Source of the DNA: Castanea sativa
Taxonomy: Eukaryota > Streptophyta > Magnoliopsida > Fagales > Fagaceae
Length of the DNA: 64,000 nucleotides
NCBI RefSeq assembly: GCF_040712315.1
Contig: NC_134021.1
Location: 28,048,001-28,112,000 of the forward strand
Reading direction: 5' to 3'
Below, one piece after another: positions 34,068 through 46,738 of the stretch. Under the pieces are notes generated by a model. The model was not told the DNA's origin. It saw only the letters and a program-made list of their open reading frames with translations, and searched no databases. The translations under genes and the position numbers were made by a program. Each line of letters begins with the position of its first letter. The stretch's first letter is position 1.

Positions 34068-37000
34068 ATGAAAGAGATAGACAAAAAGAAATTTTCAAAT
34101 AACAACCAGACAAAGCGCTCAGGAAGAACTGATAGGAGAGACTTTAAACTGCATCAAGCGAATGTCAGCAAAAATTTAAAGGCAAAAGAAACTCGTTCTA
34201 AAGCTTCGTCTCCTACAGCACAGTCAAGTATTTCAGTAAGTGATTCAAATGCAGGCACAGAGCCCTCTGAAGTTTACAAAAACATGGTTATACATTATGT
34301 GGATGATGTTAACAGGTTTGAGGCGGCACCGCAAGATTTGAAAGAACATGCAATGATTGCCAAAGAGAACACGGATGATGTTCTAGATAATCATTCTACT
34401 GATTTGGAGACAGAATCTAGCAAGGGTAAGGAAGAAGTGTCAGATTCTGAGACAATAAAAGATTCAGTATCATCTCAGGGGGATTTGCTGACAGCTGATG
34501 ATGACAAAGTAGAAAGACCTTCAAGTGTTAAAAATAATTCCTCAGAGGATCGCCAAAGAAACAAACCACAATTTAAAGCAATACATAACACTCCTAAGAA
34601 ATCCATAGGTTCAATAAAAGTGCCTTCTAGAGTTGTTGCCAGAAGTTCTTCCAAGGCTGACTCCCAAAATATGAAATTTCCTTCCAGACCATCATCAGAA
34701 TCTTCTGGAGGAGTTGATGATAAGCCTGTTAAAGAGGTAAAAGAAGTAGATGACTTGGATGGGACCTCAAATGGGGCTCAGAGTTTTGGAAGTGATCATG
34801 AAACAGTTGATGCTGAAGAACTTGATGAACACGAGGATGAGGCAGCTTTGGAGCAAAAGATTGAAGAAATGGAGACGAGAATTGAAAAACTAGAAGAGGA
34901 GCTGAGAGAAGTTGCTGCTCTTGAAATTTCACTCTATTCTGTGGTACCGGAGCATGGGAGCTCAGCACATAAGGTTCACACACCTGCTAGGCGCCTTTCT
35001 AGAATTTACATTCATGCTTGCAAACATTGGACTCTAGACAAGCGAGCCACAATTGCTAAAAACACTGTATCAGGGCTTGTTTTGATTGCCAAGTCCTGCG
35101 GTAATGATGTCCCGAGGTATATATTCTTAGTCATAAGAGTGTTATAAAATGCTTTGTCCATTTTTTTGTAATGTGAAGCTAACAGGTATCTTTTTCCCTT
35201 TATGTTTTAAGGCTAACCTTCTGGATGTCCAACACTGTTGTGCTGAGGGAGATCATCTCACAAGCATTTGGCAGTTCATGTCAGTCCAGTTCTATGACCA
35301 GGCATACTGAGTCAAATGGGAGTGGCAAGAGAAGTGATGGGAAGTCTCCAATTTTGAAATGGAAGGGTAGCTCTGTTGGTAAACAAGCTAATGGTTTTAT
35401 GCAGTTTGTTGCTGATTGGCAGGACACAGGAACCTTCATGGCCGCATTGGAAAAAGTGGAATCTTGGATTTTCTCTCGGATAGTTGAGTCAGTATGGTGG
35501 CAGGTAATAATCTAAGGGACTGCGCAATGAAGTATTATGGATTAATCTAGATATTATAACAAGGCTAAATGCGGTTACACACACTGTTTTACACATTTAT
35601 AGATGTACAAAATTTCAAGCCCTTATTTCAGTGCATTTTGTGTGTACACAAATGTCTAAAACAGAGTGTGTATAACAAACACTGCTCTTAGATTTGCACT
35701 ATTATAAGTTGCTTAGACACACCTTCCTCCTTTATGCTGACTGCATATTATGTTTTCAGGCTTTAACTCCATATATGCAGTCACCATCTGAGAATATGTC
35801 AACCAATAAAAACGGTGGAAGGTTGTTGGGACCAACTTTGGGTGACCAGCAGCAAGGCAGCTTTTCTATCAACCTATGGAAGAAAGCTTTTCAAGATGCT
35901 TTTCAACGACTCTGTCCTGTTCGAGCAGGGGGACATGGATGTGGTTGCTTGCCTGTGTTGGCAAGAATGGTATGAGGTTTTTAACACCTGTTTGGATTTT
36001 CTTTGGAACTTGAATTACCTTGTCACATATCCTGAAATATAAGTTCAGTATACCAAATTTTGTCATCTTCCTTGAAATTTTAGCAAACTCCAACCTCTAG
36101 CTTTTTAAATTCCCCTTGCTTTGGAGGGTTAATTAGATATGATTTCTTTGATCAGGTTATGGAACAATGTGTTGCCAGACTTGATGTTGCCATGTTTAAT
36201 GCTATTCTGCGTGAGTCAGCCCATGAGATTCCAACTGATCCTATATCAGATCCCATTGTTGATTCGAAGGTTTTGCCCATTCCTGCTGGAGATTTGAGTT
36301 TCGGATCTGGTGCCCAGCTCAAAAATTCTGTATGTACCATTTTACACTTTAATGTGGTTTGCATATTTTACATAAAATTATAAAAATGTAAAGATTCGAG
36401 AAAAACATATTATGAATGGGAATAATCTAGGTTTTGCTGAGAAAATGTTAAGATTTTCTGTTTTTATTTTATTTTTATTTTTATTTTAACGAGGTAGTCT
36501 AAATATTATCTGTTGATTACCACAGTGACTAGTGGGCCTTTGATGGAAGGCACTACATGGTTGATCATAATTTATATTCAAAATAAGGAGCCCAGCCTGC
36601 AGAAACATGACTGTCTAGTGGAGATGAACATTCTTCTTTGTTCATTTCATATATAATTTGAATATACAAATTCATGATTAAGCTGAACATTCTTCTTTTT
36701 TCATTTTGTATAAAATTTGAAAATACAAATTCATGATTAAGCTGAACATTCTTCTCTGTTCATTTCATATAAAATTTGAATATACAATTTCATGTTTAAG
36801 AATGGAGTTCTTACTTAACCAAATACATTTTTGAGTTGTGCTGTACTGAGTGGACCCTTCAAATACGTTGCTATATAGCAGAATGCCCTAATTTCCATAA
36901 TTCCATGTAATCATAGTTACATGCGTATTGGGAAATAATGGAAAACGGAAAAAGTGGGCGTCTAATATCTCCCTAAATGATGTGACCTATCGCATTGTGT

Positions 37001-38419
37001 TAAACATCCTTAGTATTTATATTTTGATGAGTTGTCATTCCATGTGTTGATACGAGGCTATTCTTCACGCAGATCGGCAATTGGTCTAGATGGCTTACTG
37101 ATATGTTTGGCATAGATGCTGATGATTCTCTGAAAGAAGATCAGCATGGCAGTGAAGATGATGACGGGAGGGTTGGAGACAGTGAACCTAAATCTTTCCT
37201 CCTCCTCAATGATTTGAGTGATCTTCTGATGCTTCCAAAAGACATGCTTATGGACCGAACAATTAGACAAGAGGTTTATTTCAGCATTAATGTTGAAATT
37301 GTATTACTTTCTTATTCTATTTTGTGTTCCATATCTTTTAAGTTGATCGAACTTTGTGGTCTCATGTTTTCTAGGTGTGCCCATCAATTTGTCTTCCACT
37401 GATTAAACGAATAGTCTGCAACTTCACTCCAGATGAGTTCTGTCCTGATCCTGTCCCAGGGGCTGTATTGGAGGCACTGAATGCTGAGGTTTGAGTTTTC
37501 TTTACACCAATCATCCCATACATTCTCATGGTTTTCTTAAAAGTATCTTTTTGGTCTCTCAAGCTCCACTACTAGTTGATTGTGCAACTATGATAGATAG
37601 GTTTTGGAACACTAAATAGATCCAGTACCAGAAGTTGCTTTCAAACTGCTCCCGGGGGGGGGGGGGGGGGGGAAGGAAGCATAGAGGCCATATTATTTCT
37701 ATTGGAGGTCTCCTGTGCGGGAATAATTTGCTTAAAAGATTATCTTCATTCAACACTTATCATTTGGTGTTGCTAATGATATACATTTAAAGTTTAATAT
37801 TTTATGTTTTGAGTCTCAGTGTTTAATCGAAACAAAATTGTTAACTGATCCATATGTTTGATTATGTCCTTCAAAAAAAAGTATGAATATATATATGTCC
37901 AATTCCTCACAGATGGGAGCATCATTTAGGCCAGATCTTTTTATTCTCTCTCTCTTCTTCTTATTCTTCTCTTTAAAAAAAAAAAAAAAAAAACTTAAGA
38001 CCTTAAAGTTTTGTGTGGTCTACTAAAAAGAGATTTTTGCTGGAAAATGACCATATATGGTTCTTTCCTTTGATTAGAGTATTGTGGAGAGGAGGTTGTC
38101 CGGAGACTCAACTAGAAGCTTCCCTTATACAGTTGCCCCTGTTGTCTACAACCCTCCTTCCTCAGCTGATGTGGCAGAGAAAGTTGCAGAGGCAGGAGAA
38201 ATATCTGCATTGGCTAGGAATGTGTCTGTTGTACAAAGGAAGGGGTATACCAGTGACGAAGAACTAGAGGAACTGGATTCTCCTCTTACATCCATCATTG
38301 ACAAAATGCCTTCTTCACCAATGATCGCAGCAAATGGAAATGGTAAACACAAGGAGCATGCCAGTAATACTGGCACAAATGCAAGGTATGAACTCCTTCG
38401 GGAGGTCTGGTCCATGTAA
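34068..38419 (+). CDS. gar2-related / dilute-like domain protein, seven exons
   Basis: Coding exons: 34,068-35,116; 35,212-35,503; 35,760-35,969; 36,156-36,329; 37,073-37,273; 37,375-37,488; 38,078-38,419. All junctions are GT-AG and keep frame, giving 2,382 nt or 793 residues. Residues 1-255 are a polar, Ser/Lys/Asp-rich region. Residues about 257-287 form a coiled coil (EQKIEEMETRIEKLEEEL). The conserved domain follows, with SLYSVVPEHG, HTPARRLSRIYIHACKHW, VSGLVLIAKSCGNDVPRLTFW and SNTVVLREIIS, and ends RYELLREVWSM. This matches the plant family annotated as 'nucleolar protein gar2-related' (Arabidopsis At2g42320 type), whose C-terminal domain is related to the dilute-like part of the PMI1/EEIG1-type proteins. 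Molecular function is not established; 'nucleolar' is an old name, not evidence. It is the only intact gene in the window. Confidence 0.88.
36626..36799. repeat. 59-bp tandem repeat in intron 4 of the gene
   Basis: Three near-identical units start at GAACATTCTTCTT (36,626, 36,685 and 36,744), each followed by TTCAT...AATTTGAA and a TTCATGATTAAGCT box. The array lies inside the 743-bp intron between exons 4 and 5. Confidence 0.85.
37654..37672. repeat. Poly-G run of 19 in intron 6
   Basis: CCC followed by 19 G in the 589-bp intron between exons 6 and 7. The length may be an assembly or sequencing artefact. Confidence 0.8.
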
Positions 38420-38520
38420 TATTAAGAGTGACTTCTATATGTAAATTTATTGTTTTTTGTATGAAAGGAAAAGAGAGGAAGGAAATAGAGACAAAAATTT
38501 GTGAAAAATAAAGGGCCCAA
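38420..38520 (+). terminator. 3'UTR with a possible AATAAA signal
   Basis: AATAAA at 38,507-38,512, about 90 bp after the stop codon, is followed by a genomic A run (38,520-38,537). Plant polyadenylation signals are weakly conserved, so the site is tentative. Confidence 0.4.
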
Positions 38521-39331
38521 AAAAAAAAAAAAAAAAATCCCAGTTGATCTGATGCCTTTGGGAATTCTTGCATTTGGCCAAAACCCAAGCCATCAGCTTT
38601 CTTGTATATTAAACAATGATCATAGATCACAACCATATATAGTTTAATGATAGATTTCATCCTATTTGAAAAATTGTTCCCTGGTGTTTGATCAGCACGT
38701 GGTTCATCAAGCAAACAAAAACATACCAATTCTTAACTACAAAACTAATGAATAAATGACTTACTAAAATTATAATTTTAAGTGCCTTTGAACGATTTGA
38801 AGCTTGGAGGCTAGAGTTTACATTTGGGCACTTCCTCTTTGTAAATTCTCGTATACTACGTTGTGCGCCCCCTGCCCCCCCCTTCCTAATGAAATTTATT
38901 ACTCATCCAAGAAAGAAAAAGGAAATAGAAAGACCGAACAGCTAGGTCTTAAGTCATTGGATCAACTATAAATTTGGTGGCAGAAACTGGGTAAAGCTCG
39001 AGCCATTTTACTTTTAAAATAGAAAAATTATCTTATGCCACGGTTTAATGAGATTTGCCTTACAGTATGTATAGATCCTAATGACAGATAGGTCATTTAA
39101 GATATCATATCCTATAATTGTTACTGAGATCCTTTTAAGGCTGCAAATACACTGTATCAAAGTTGAGATGAATGATTAGTTTTGTAGAAAACTTACGTAA
39201 TAAAAAGTAGTTCGAGTGAAGTTTGGTACAGCAATGTGGGCTTATAGTGTTTTGAGGCAAAAATTTGGGTAGGGTTTCTAAAACAGTTGGGTTAGAGTGT
39301 AAAAAGTGCTTTTTAATTATCCTCTTTGAGG
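38521..39331. other. Intergenic, no gene seen
   Basis: AT-rich sequence with no conserved frame. It contains one of two copies of an exact 24-bp repeat (39,247-39,270) whose partner lies at 50,870-50,893. Confidence 0.6.
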
Positions 39332-39473
39332 GCTTTAGAGCAATCACATCAGTTAGTGTAAATTTTCCTTTTAATTTACACTAAAAATCTACTTTTTCTA
39401 TTTTACACACTGACTTTTACAAAACACCCACGTCAGTTTATCTGTTCTATTCTCTGTTTATTTAAATAATCAT

Positions 39474-41678
39474 TGTTGATGCCCATTTTTGCAAATCCAT
39501 GAGAAGGGAAGCCCAATGAAAAGCAAGGCCCAAATGGCCTACCAAGAAGACCAAAGAGCAAGAGAGGTCCAAAGAAAGAAATGCATGGGAAAGTGAGCTG
39601 CAGCAATACAAATCTGCCGCAGAATACAGCTCTGTCGTAGAATATAATTTTCTGGTAGAATGGCTTCGGCAGATGAAGATAAATTGGGTCCAAAACCTTT
39701 TTGATTCATTCATCATTATTTGGCCCACAAAGGCCCAAATCCTTTTGTATAAAAGAAAAAAGGTGTGAAAGCTAATATGAAGAAGCACGATGAAAAGAAA
39801 TAAGGAACGGCAGGAAGTGTCAGCAGTAGGAATCACGTGAAGTAAAGAAAAGTCAAACCTAAGGAAGTGACAAACGCATAAGACAAAAAACACGCAGCAG
39901 GCAGAAACAGAACAAATCTGCTATGATAGAAACGGCATGGGAGACAAAAACAGAAGACAATAGAGCAAGCACAGAAGGGCCAAGGCACCACCAACCTGTA
40001 CCCAGCCAAGACAAGGGAGGTGGGCTCATGGTCAAGGAGATTCAGAGGGTGTGGTTTGGTGGTGGGGGGAAAATGGGGTCTATATTTGGTTTCCTGTCTT
40101 ACTTCTTTTGGAAAAATGACTTGCTGGGATGGTATCTTACCCAAAAGAAGTAGTGGATGGTTGGGACCATCTGATGCATGCCATAGAGCTAGGTAGTGAG
40201 GTAGCCCAATCCCTATCCGTTTGAACCTAGAGTAGAAGTATACAGCAAGAACAAACAAATAGGAATTTTGTCATGAAATGAGGAATGGTGCAGCAAGCAC
40301 AGTGGTTGGGGCAACCAATGGGTTAGTGGGTGGTCTTGAATGGATGCCCACAAGGAACCAAAAACAGTTGGTGAAGCCCTAAGGGTAAAAGGGAGAAATC
40401 CCATTGAATTAGCTCACTATAAAAGGAGGTAGCCATGGATGAAAGAAGGAGAACGGAGAGGGGAGGAAGGAAGCACGGGAGACCCAATGGGAAAGGGATC
40501 CAAGAGAGGAAGCACCTAAAGGAAAACACCTAAATGAGAAAAACAATTTACGGCAAGAGAGTAGTAAGGAAACTAAGAGTAAAACAAAATAGAACGGAGA
40601 GAAAGAAAGAAAGTGGTAAAAAGAAGAGAGAAAACGTGGCAGGAATAGGGGCATGCATCAATAGACCATTTTTTCCCTCCCTCTTAGCAAACCCACTCTT
40701 TGAAGTCTCCAAAAAATGATAGCTAGTAGCCATTTAGGCCTATTCTCCAAAATGCACAACTTTGATGGCAAAAGCTTATGGCAGGAGCCTATGACAAGGT
40801 TGTTCAATTTGGGGTTTGGGTTCCTTCTTGATTTACTTATTCTATGGGAAGACTCAATATTTGATTTTGAGCGCAAATATATTTGTTTTCTCTCTTTATA
40901 ACTTATATCTGCCATAGCATGTTTTTTTTTTATCACGTTTGCCGCATCGGTTGTCCTGCTGTGACATCTTTACTTGTTGTACTTGTTATTCTGTTGTAGT
41001 AACTTTTTATTATATTAAATTGTGTTAGCTATTATGCTATCTAATTCTTTCCTACCGAAACTTTCTTCTATATTTGTCGTTACGTGTTTTACTTTGGACC
41101 CATTATCTTGCCACAAGTATATATATATACATATATTTTGTTTCTCACATTCTGTGTATACGTATAAGTATATTTATGGATATACGTATGTATATATTTG
41201 AGAATATGCTGACCCATGTAAGCTAACACTTGCTTGATTGGTATTTTCTTTGGGTTTTAGATTTGTTTATGTACAGGAAGCAGAAACATATTTCTATAGT
41301 AAAAAAATGAAGAGTCGTTCACATTGCAAAAGGCTTTAATGCGCGGCAGACAGCTTTATTAGCACAGCAGATAGCTTTGTTAGCACAGCAGACAACTTAA
41401 TTGCACAGCAAGCAGTTTTGTTGCACTGCAGACAGTTTTACCATACAGCAGAAGAGTTAGACCTGCGGCAGAAACTAAAGAAAAGTTCCTTCTGCGGCAG
41501 AAACAAGGAATAAGCCCACTTTGCAACGTCTTCCCTTGGGCTTGGACTCATCGCTTGCGCACAAGCCGGACCAAGGAAGGTTGCTATTGGACCGGTCCCA
41601 ACTCCCTGATCTAGAAAACTTTAGGCCTAGTGTTGCAGCAGGCGGCCCAGCCCGACACTTGCAAAAAAGGCCCATACA
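39474..41678 (+). repeat. 5' LTR of the LARD
   Basis: 2,205 bp with a TATAAAA box at 40,418-40,424. It has one copy of the 141-bp unit that is present three times in the 3' LTR, and it keeps about 190 bp (39,692-39,886) that the 3' LTR lacks. Confidence 0.9.
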
Positions 41679-41685
41679 TTTAAAT

Positions 41686-41703
41686 TGGCGACTCCACTGG
41701 GGA
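41686..41703 (+). other. Primer binding site of the LARD
   Basis: TGGCGACTCCACTGGGGA lies just inside the 5' LTR. Similar primer sites in plant gypsy elements are matched to tRNA-Arg; that match is not checked here. Confidence 0.65.
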
Positions 41704-41879
41704 GTTGGGATCAAGATGGGGAGAATGAGATATTTCTCCCTCGTAAACATGTTTCCAAGTCCTTACCAAAGCAAGACATGCCGATGTTCTTAAATCTTCC
41801 AAGCTATACTCTCAGGAAAGTTTCCAAAACATCACAGAAATACCATAGTGGAATCCTATGGTGGAGTATCACGACAACA

Positions 41880-42120
41880 TTACAGCTGGTGTTGCGAAAT
41901 TCTACAGCAGAATATTGCAGCAACATTACAGCAGGATAGTGCTGTAGCAGAATTCTATGACATAATATTGCAACAGTGTTACGGCAGGACAGTGCTGGAG
42001 CAGAATTTTATGGCAGAATATTGCAGCAACGTTATGGCAGGATAGTATTGAAGCAGAATTCTATGGCAGAATATTGCAGCAACGTTACGGCAGGACAGTA
42101 CCGTAGCAAAAATCTGTAGC
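41880..42120. repeat. 53-bp tandem array, about 4 units
   Basis: CAGGA(T/C)AGT recurs at 41,932, 41,985, 42,038 and 42,091, an exact 53-bp spacing. Each unit reads about GTAGCAGAATTCTATGGCAG then AATATTGCAGCAACGTTACG. There is no coding sense. Confidence 0.9.
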
Positions 42121-42624
42121 GGAACACAACAATGTTAAAACAAAGCAGTATCATGAGCAAAATGCTATGGTGAAATATTGCAGCAGGATGTTCAATGGTG
42201 TTGCCTCAAAATGTGGTAGCAAAATATCACTACAAATACTTGGTCTTATCCTTTAAATGCCACTTGTTCTCCTTGTCATGCATGTAAGACATGTGGCAAC
42301 CCACTTATTCAAACATGCAACTCTCCTAAAAGGCCACTTATCATTTTTTTTTTTTTTTGTTCTCATGTCTTTTAAAGAAACACTAGAAACTTTCTAAACT
42401 CCTTCCATCTCCACCTTCGAGTCCAGCATTTAGAAGAGAAAAATCCCTTCATTCCTTCACAAGGTTTCAATCATTTTTTTTTTTATGCTAGTGATTCTAG
42501 CTCTACTTCCCCTCAAGAGCCAAAAGCTAGGAAAAAAAAAATGAAGCTATAGAACCCAAAGGAAAACCTTCATCATTACTACACTATGGCGAATAAATTT
42601 TTTCCCCTGTGAAGTATCCTTCAG

Positions 42625-43105
42625 CATATTTTTCCATAAGTGCAAAATGTCCTGCCGCAGAAATTTCGTAGCAGACAGTACAAATCCTTCGGCAGACTGT
42701 TCACAGCAGAATCTGCTGAATTTTAGAAGTGCAAAATGTTTCCTCCAGCAGACTTTTTCAGAAGTGCAGAATGTCTTGCCGCAGAAATTTCGTAGCAAAC
42801 AGTACAGATCCTTTGGCAGACTGTTCATAGCAGAATTTGCTGAATTTTAGAAGTGCAGGATGTTTCCTCCAGCAGACTTTTTCAGAAGTGCAGAACGTCC
42901 TGCCGCAGAAATTTCGTAGCAGACAGTACAGATCCTTCGGCAAACTGTTCACAGCAGAATCTGCTGAATTTTAGAAGTGCATAATGTTTCCTCCAGCAGA
43001 CTTTTTCAGAAGTGCAGAATGTCCTACCGCAGAAATTTCGCTGCAGAAAGTACAGATCCTTCGGTAGGTTGTTTACAGCAAAATCTGCTGAATTTTAAAA
43101 ATGCA
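42625..43105. repeat. 124-bp tandem array, about 3.8 units
   Basis: The word CCTGCCGCAGAAATTTCG and its variants start at 42,651, 42,775, 42,899 and 43,023, a 124-bp spacing. Each unit contains GTACAGATCCTTCGGCAGAC and TTTCCTCCAGCAGACTTTTT. The open frames on both strands are translated repeat. Confidence 0.95.
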
Positions 43106-46100
43106 GAATGCTCATTTGTAGAATATTTTATGGCAGAAAGTTTCAGAAGCCAAAATGCAGCTATCTCAGCAAAATGTTCACAGCAGAATGTTTTGTAGCA
43201 GAATTTTTATTAAAGTCCAGCAAGTCTTTTCGCAGAATATCCTACCACAAAATTCAGCATCGAATTCTTGAACTTTCTAAGTGCAATCACAAATCTAACA
43301 TGATTTTCTTTTACAACAAAAGTGATAATTGTCCCATAAAGAATTCATGAGAACACCAGCAGTGTGAAGATGTGTAAAAGGGTAGTGGACGATTCTGCTA
43401 CAGCAAGAAATTTGAGTCCAGATTTTATTCAACAAATTGGAGACTTGTTTTCAAAGCAAGAGAGGTGCATACAAAGCCTTTCATGTTCACTTTTGCTGAA
43501 TCAATCTTTTGCTACTATATCAGCAAATAAATAAGTATCAGTGAAGGGAGGAGGGAGAAGTAATCGATTTGGCGATATCGAAACATCCGCTTTCAACCAA
43601 GGAGTACATTGAAGGCATGTGACAGGGTGGTGAAGTTTCCAAATTGAATCCAGGCCTTGGAATAAAGCCAATCACTCAGTTATTGCGTACTCTCCATAAA
43701 GAAGCCCAAATCTATAAGCTGCTTGCAAACTGCTCTTTGTCCATCATCGGGTCTAGCGAACCGATTCAACAATCTTGAAGAGTTGAGAAGTTTTCTTTGA
43801 AGCACCTCGGAGGATTTATGCCTAGAGTGGCATTAATGATCATGATCTTTATGATATTTCTGAGAAAGAATGTATCAGATCACTTGTACTACAAACTATG
43901 CAACTCCACCAGCACTCTTCAAGTCATGAAACTCATTGATGCCCATGTCTCATCCTAGAAGAACTTTGCAACAGTGACAAACTCAAAGTTCCTTCTTTCA
44001 GCTTGTGTACAAGAGGGAAATAAAAGAAAAAATTGCTCACATTCTGCTGTGAATAAAGTTGCTTATCTTGTTGCTGCAGAAAATTATTACATGGTTTTTT
44101 GAAGGCATTCTGCCACAAGGGCATTCTGCCGCAGGAATAAAGAAGCATGCTGTCCCAGGAAGATGTTGGCACATCATGGAAAAATTCTACATTAGAAGCC
44201 TCTACTCTTGGCTATTACTAGCCAACTATGAAGCGAGAGACGTAGCAAGCTCCATCTAAATATTCCCATACTCAAAGTAGACAAAGAAGAAATCCAAGGA
44301 ATATGGATCTTAGTAGCAAAAGCCAGCAAAAGGATTGTGGACATGAATTTTTTGGCCAGAGGCAAGCAAAGGAACTATGGTTGTGAGTTCTTGGCAAAAG
44401 CCCATAATGGGGGCTACACTCAATCAAACCAGCAAAGGAACCATAGTTGTGAGTTTTTGGAAAAAGTCTGCAAAGGAGCTATAGCCGCAATCATATGCAG
44501 TAGAAAATACATGGGAAACAATTGTGCCTACAGTGGAACGAAGCCAAAGCATGTTTGGGAAGTAACTCTTTCCCAAATTCTCTAGCAACAAAGAATTTCT
44601 ACAATATGGAAACTTGTAGATCTATGGCATCTAACTTTTTTACTGAAGAATGGATGAACCACATGATGGAGCATCAACATCAAGAGAGGGTGATATCAAG
44701 CTCATCTAGTTGTCTCACATGCTGGGGGCTAAAGCTCATTTTGCAGTAAATATAGGAAGCCTCCTGCTGAAAGATAAGGAGTTATTCTCGTATACTGGGG
44801 GCTGTCTCATCCTGCAACAAAATCTGGGAAGCCTTCTACGAAAATCTAAGGACTCATCCAGTTGTCTCACATGTTGAGGGCTAAGGCCCATTCTGTAGCA
44901 AATTCGGAAAGGCTTCCGCAAAGTGCTTAGAGTATCAATCTTTTGGCAGCAACATTACCCACTGCGAAATAAGCACTGATTTTGGCATTTCAACAAGTAT
45001 ACATTCATCCGCCACTTGATCTGCAGCAACTTCAACACCCATTCAATTTGTTGCAACCTACCATGGTCAAGTAACATTTTAGTCTATGATAAAACAGCGA
45101 CATCATCTATCTTTTGCGGAAGCATCAAATAGCAATTGGAGAATGTGTTCTCACACGATATGAAGTCTATGCAGCAGTGAATCTGTGAGAAGAAATTCTA
45201 CCACCCTTGTTGCGGCAAATGTCAAAGAAGCAAAGAAAGGAAGCAAGAAGATGAGGCCTACAAGCACTTCAGCAGAAACATATGTAAAGGAACAAAATGT
45301 GGAAATCAATGATAAAGTCCAAGCATCTCTCTAGCAACGTATTTAGTGGCAGGCCACTCTCCACAAGAATTGGAAAGACACTACCAAGCTTAGCAACATG
45401 AGAAAGAAGAATTGGGAGAAGTAAGATTTGCGGAAGACTAAAACGAAGTTAAGTGATCTAGTGCACAACAACATCTATGCCTTTTTGTCAAAAGGCAGTG
45501 ATATACTCACCAACAGCGGTTGTGGCAGAATGACAAGAAGAATATGTTAAAGAAGAAAAAAAAAAAAAAAAAAGCAAACACGGAGGAATCAATAGTTGCT
45601 GTGGTAGAATGACAAAGAAAATGTTTAGAAAGTGAAGGATCTCTCATGAAAGCATCCTCATTTCCCTTGGAAAAATATCTATAGTGGCACCACTTGGCAG
45701 ACTTAGTCACATCTGTGGAAAGATCAATTTTGCAGCAGGATCAGAATTTATGGCATAATAAAAAACAGCCCGCAATGCAAACAGCAAAGGCCCAACATTA
45801 TTCTCCGCAGAAACTTCTTCCTGGCAAAGAATACATTATCAGCAAATGAAAGAGTACTCTGCTATGATGAGGGCTTGCAACGTTAGCTCTACGCTTTGTT
45901 TTGAGCAAAAGAAATGAAGATACATGAATGCAAAGAGAAGAAGAAGGCACAAGCAAAGGGAATGAAGCCACCCTTTGATCCACATACTTAAAGGAAGCTT
46001 TTCTCTCGTGAAAGAACTCTACTTGAAGAAAGTAATGTGGCAAAACCATTTTGATGAAACTCTTTTCATTTGTCGGCTAAGATGCGAAGGTAGTAGAAGA

Positions 46101-46738
46101 CAACACTTTCTCTTTCTTTAGAGAATGAATGAAGCCCGAAGTGAAGCAATCTTAGGTGGCTAAAAGAAAAGAAAAATGAAGACCGTAAGGAGGATCCTTG
46201 CTTTGCAAAAGTACTGTTCGAGAAGTTGGCAAAAAAAAGAAGAGTCAAAGAGTCCAAAGAGCAAATTTTGAGCATTTTACAGAAATGTAGAACATCATAA
46301 TGAAGAAGAACCTAGCAAGGAAGGACTCCATGACATCTATTTCTTTTGACCATTCTTAGAGAGCAACTACACTTATGGAAGAATGAAGAGATGATACTAA
46401 GGAATACATGGGGAAAGTAAGATAGCTGAAGCAGTCAAGCCTAATCCTTCTGCTGCAGAATTTGCTACAACCTTCATTTCCTACAGTATAGATGCTGCTC
46501 TAGCAGAAGCAGAGTAAAGGGTGCATTAATGCAGAGAAATAAGTGCATGTATTACATATCCTGCGGAAGCAGAAAAATGAGAATTTATCCCTACAAAAGC
46601 AAAGAAATGAGTGCTATTATAAAAGTCCAAGATCACAAGGAATTTCCAAGAAGCAGACCAAGAAACAAGCAAAAGAATGATGAAGAAGAGAAGGGTGCAC
46701 ACATCATCATCATCGACAATCCCTTAAAATGGGGGTAG
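43106..46738. other. LARD interior, no gene found
   Basis: 3.6 kb of low-order sequence rich in GCAGCA, GCAGAA and TTGCGGC words, with only short frames that match no known domain. Wording such as GGGGGCTAAAGC / GGGGGCTGTCTC near 44,724-44,885 repeats loosely. The stretch ends at a G-rich tract followed by an LTR-start-like TGTTGATGCCC at 46,739. Confidence 0.6.

Noticed and set aside
42625..43105. Regular repeats that might suggest a CRISPR array
   Set aside because: The units are contiguous 124-bp tandem repeats without unique spacers, inside a plant LTR element. The 46-bp minisatellite at 22,800 fails for the same reason.
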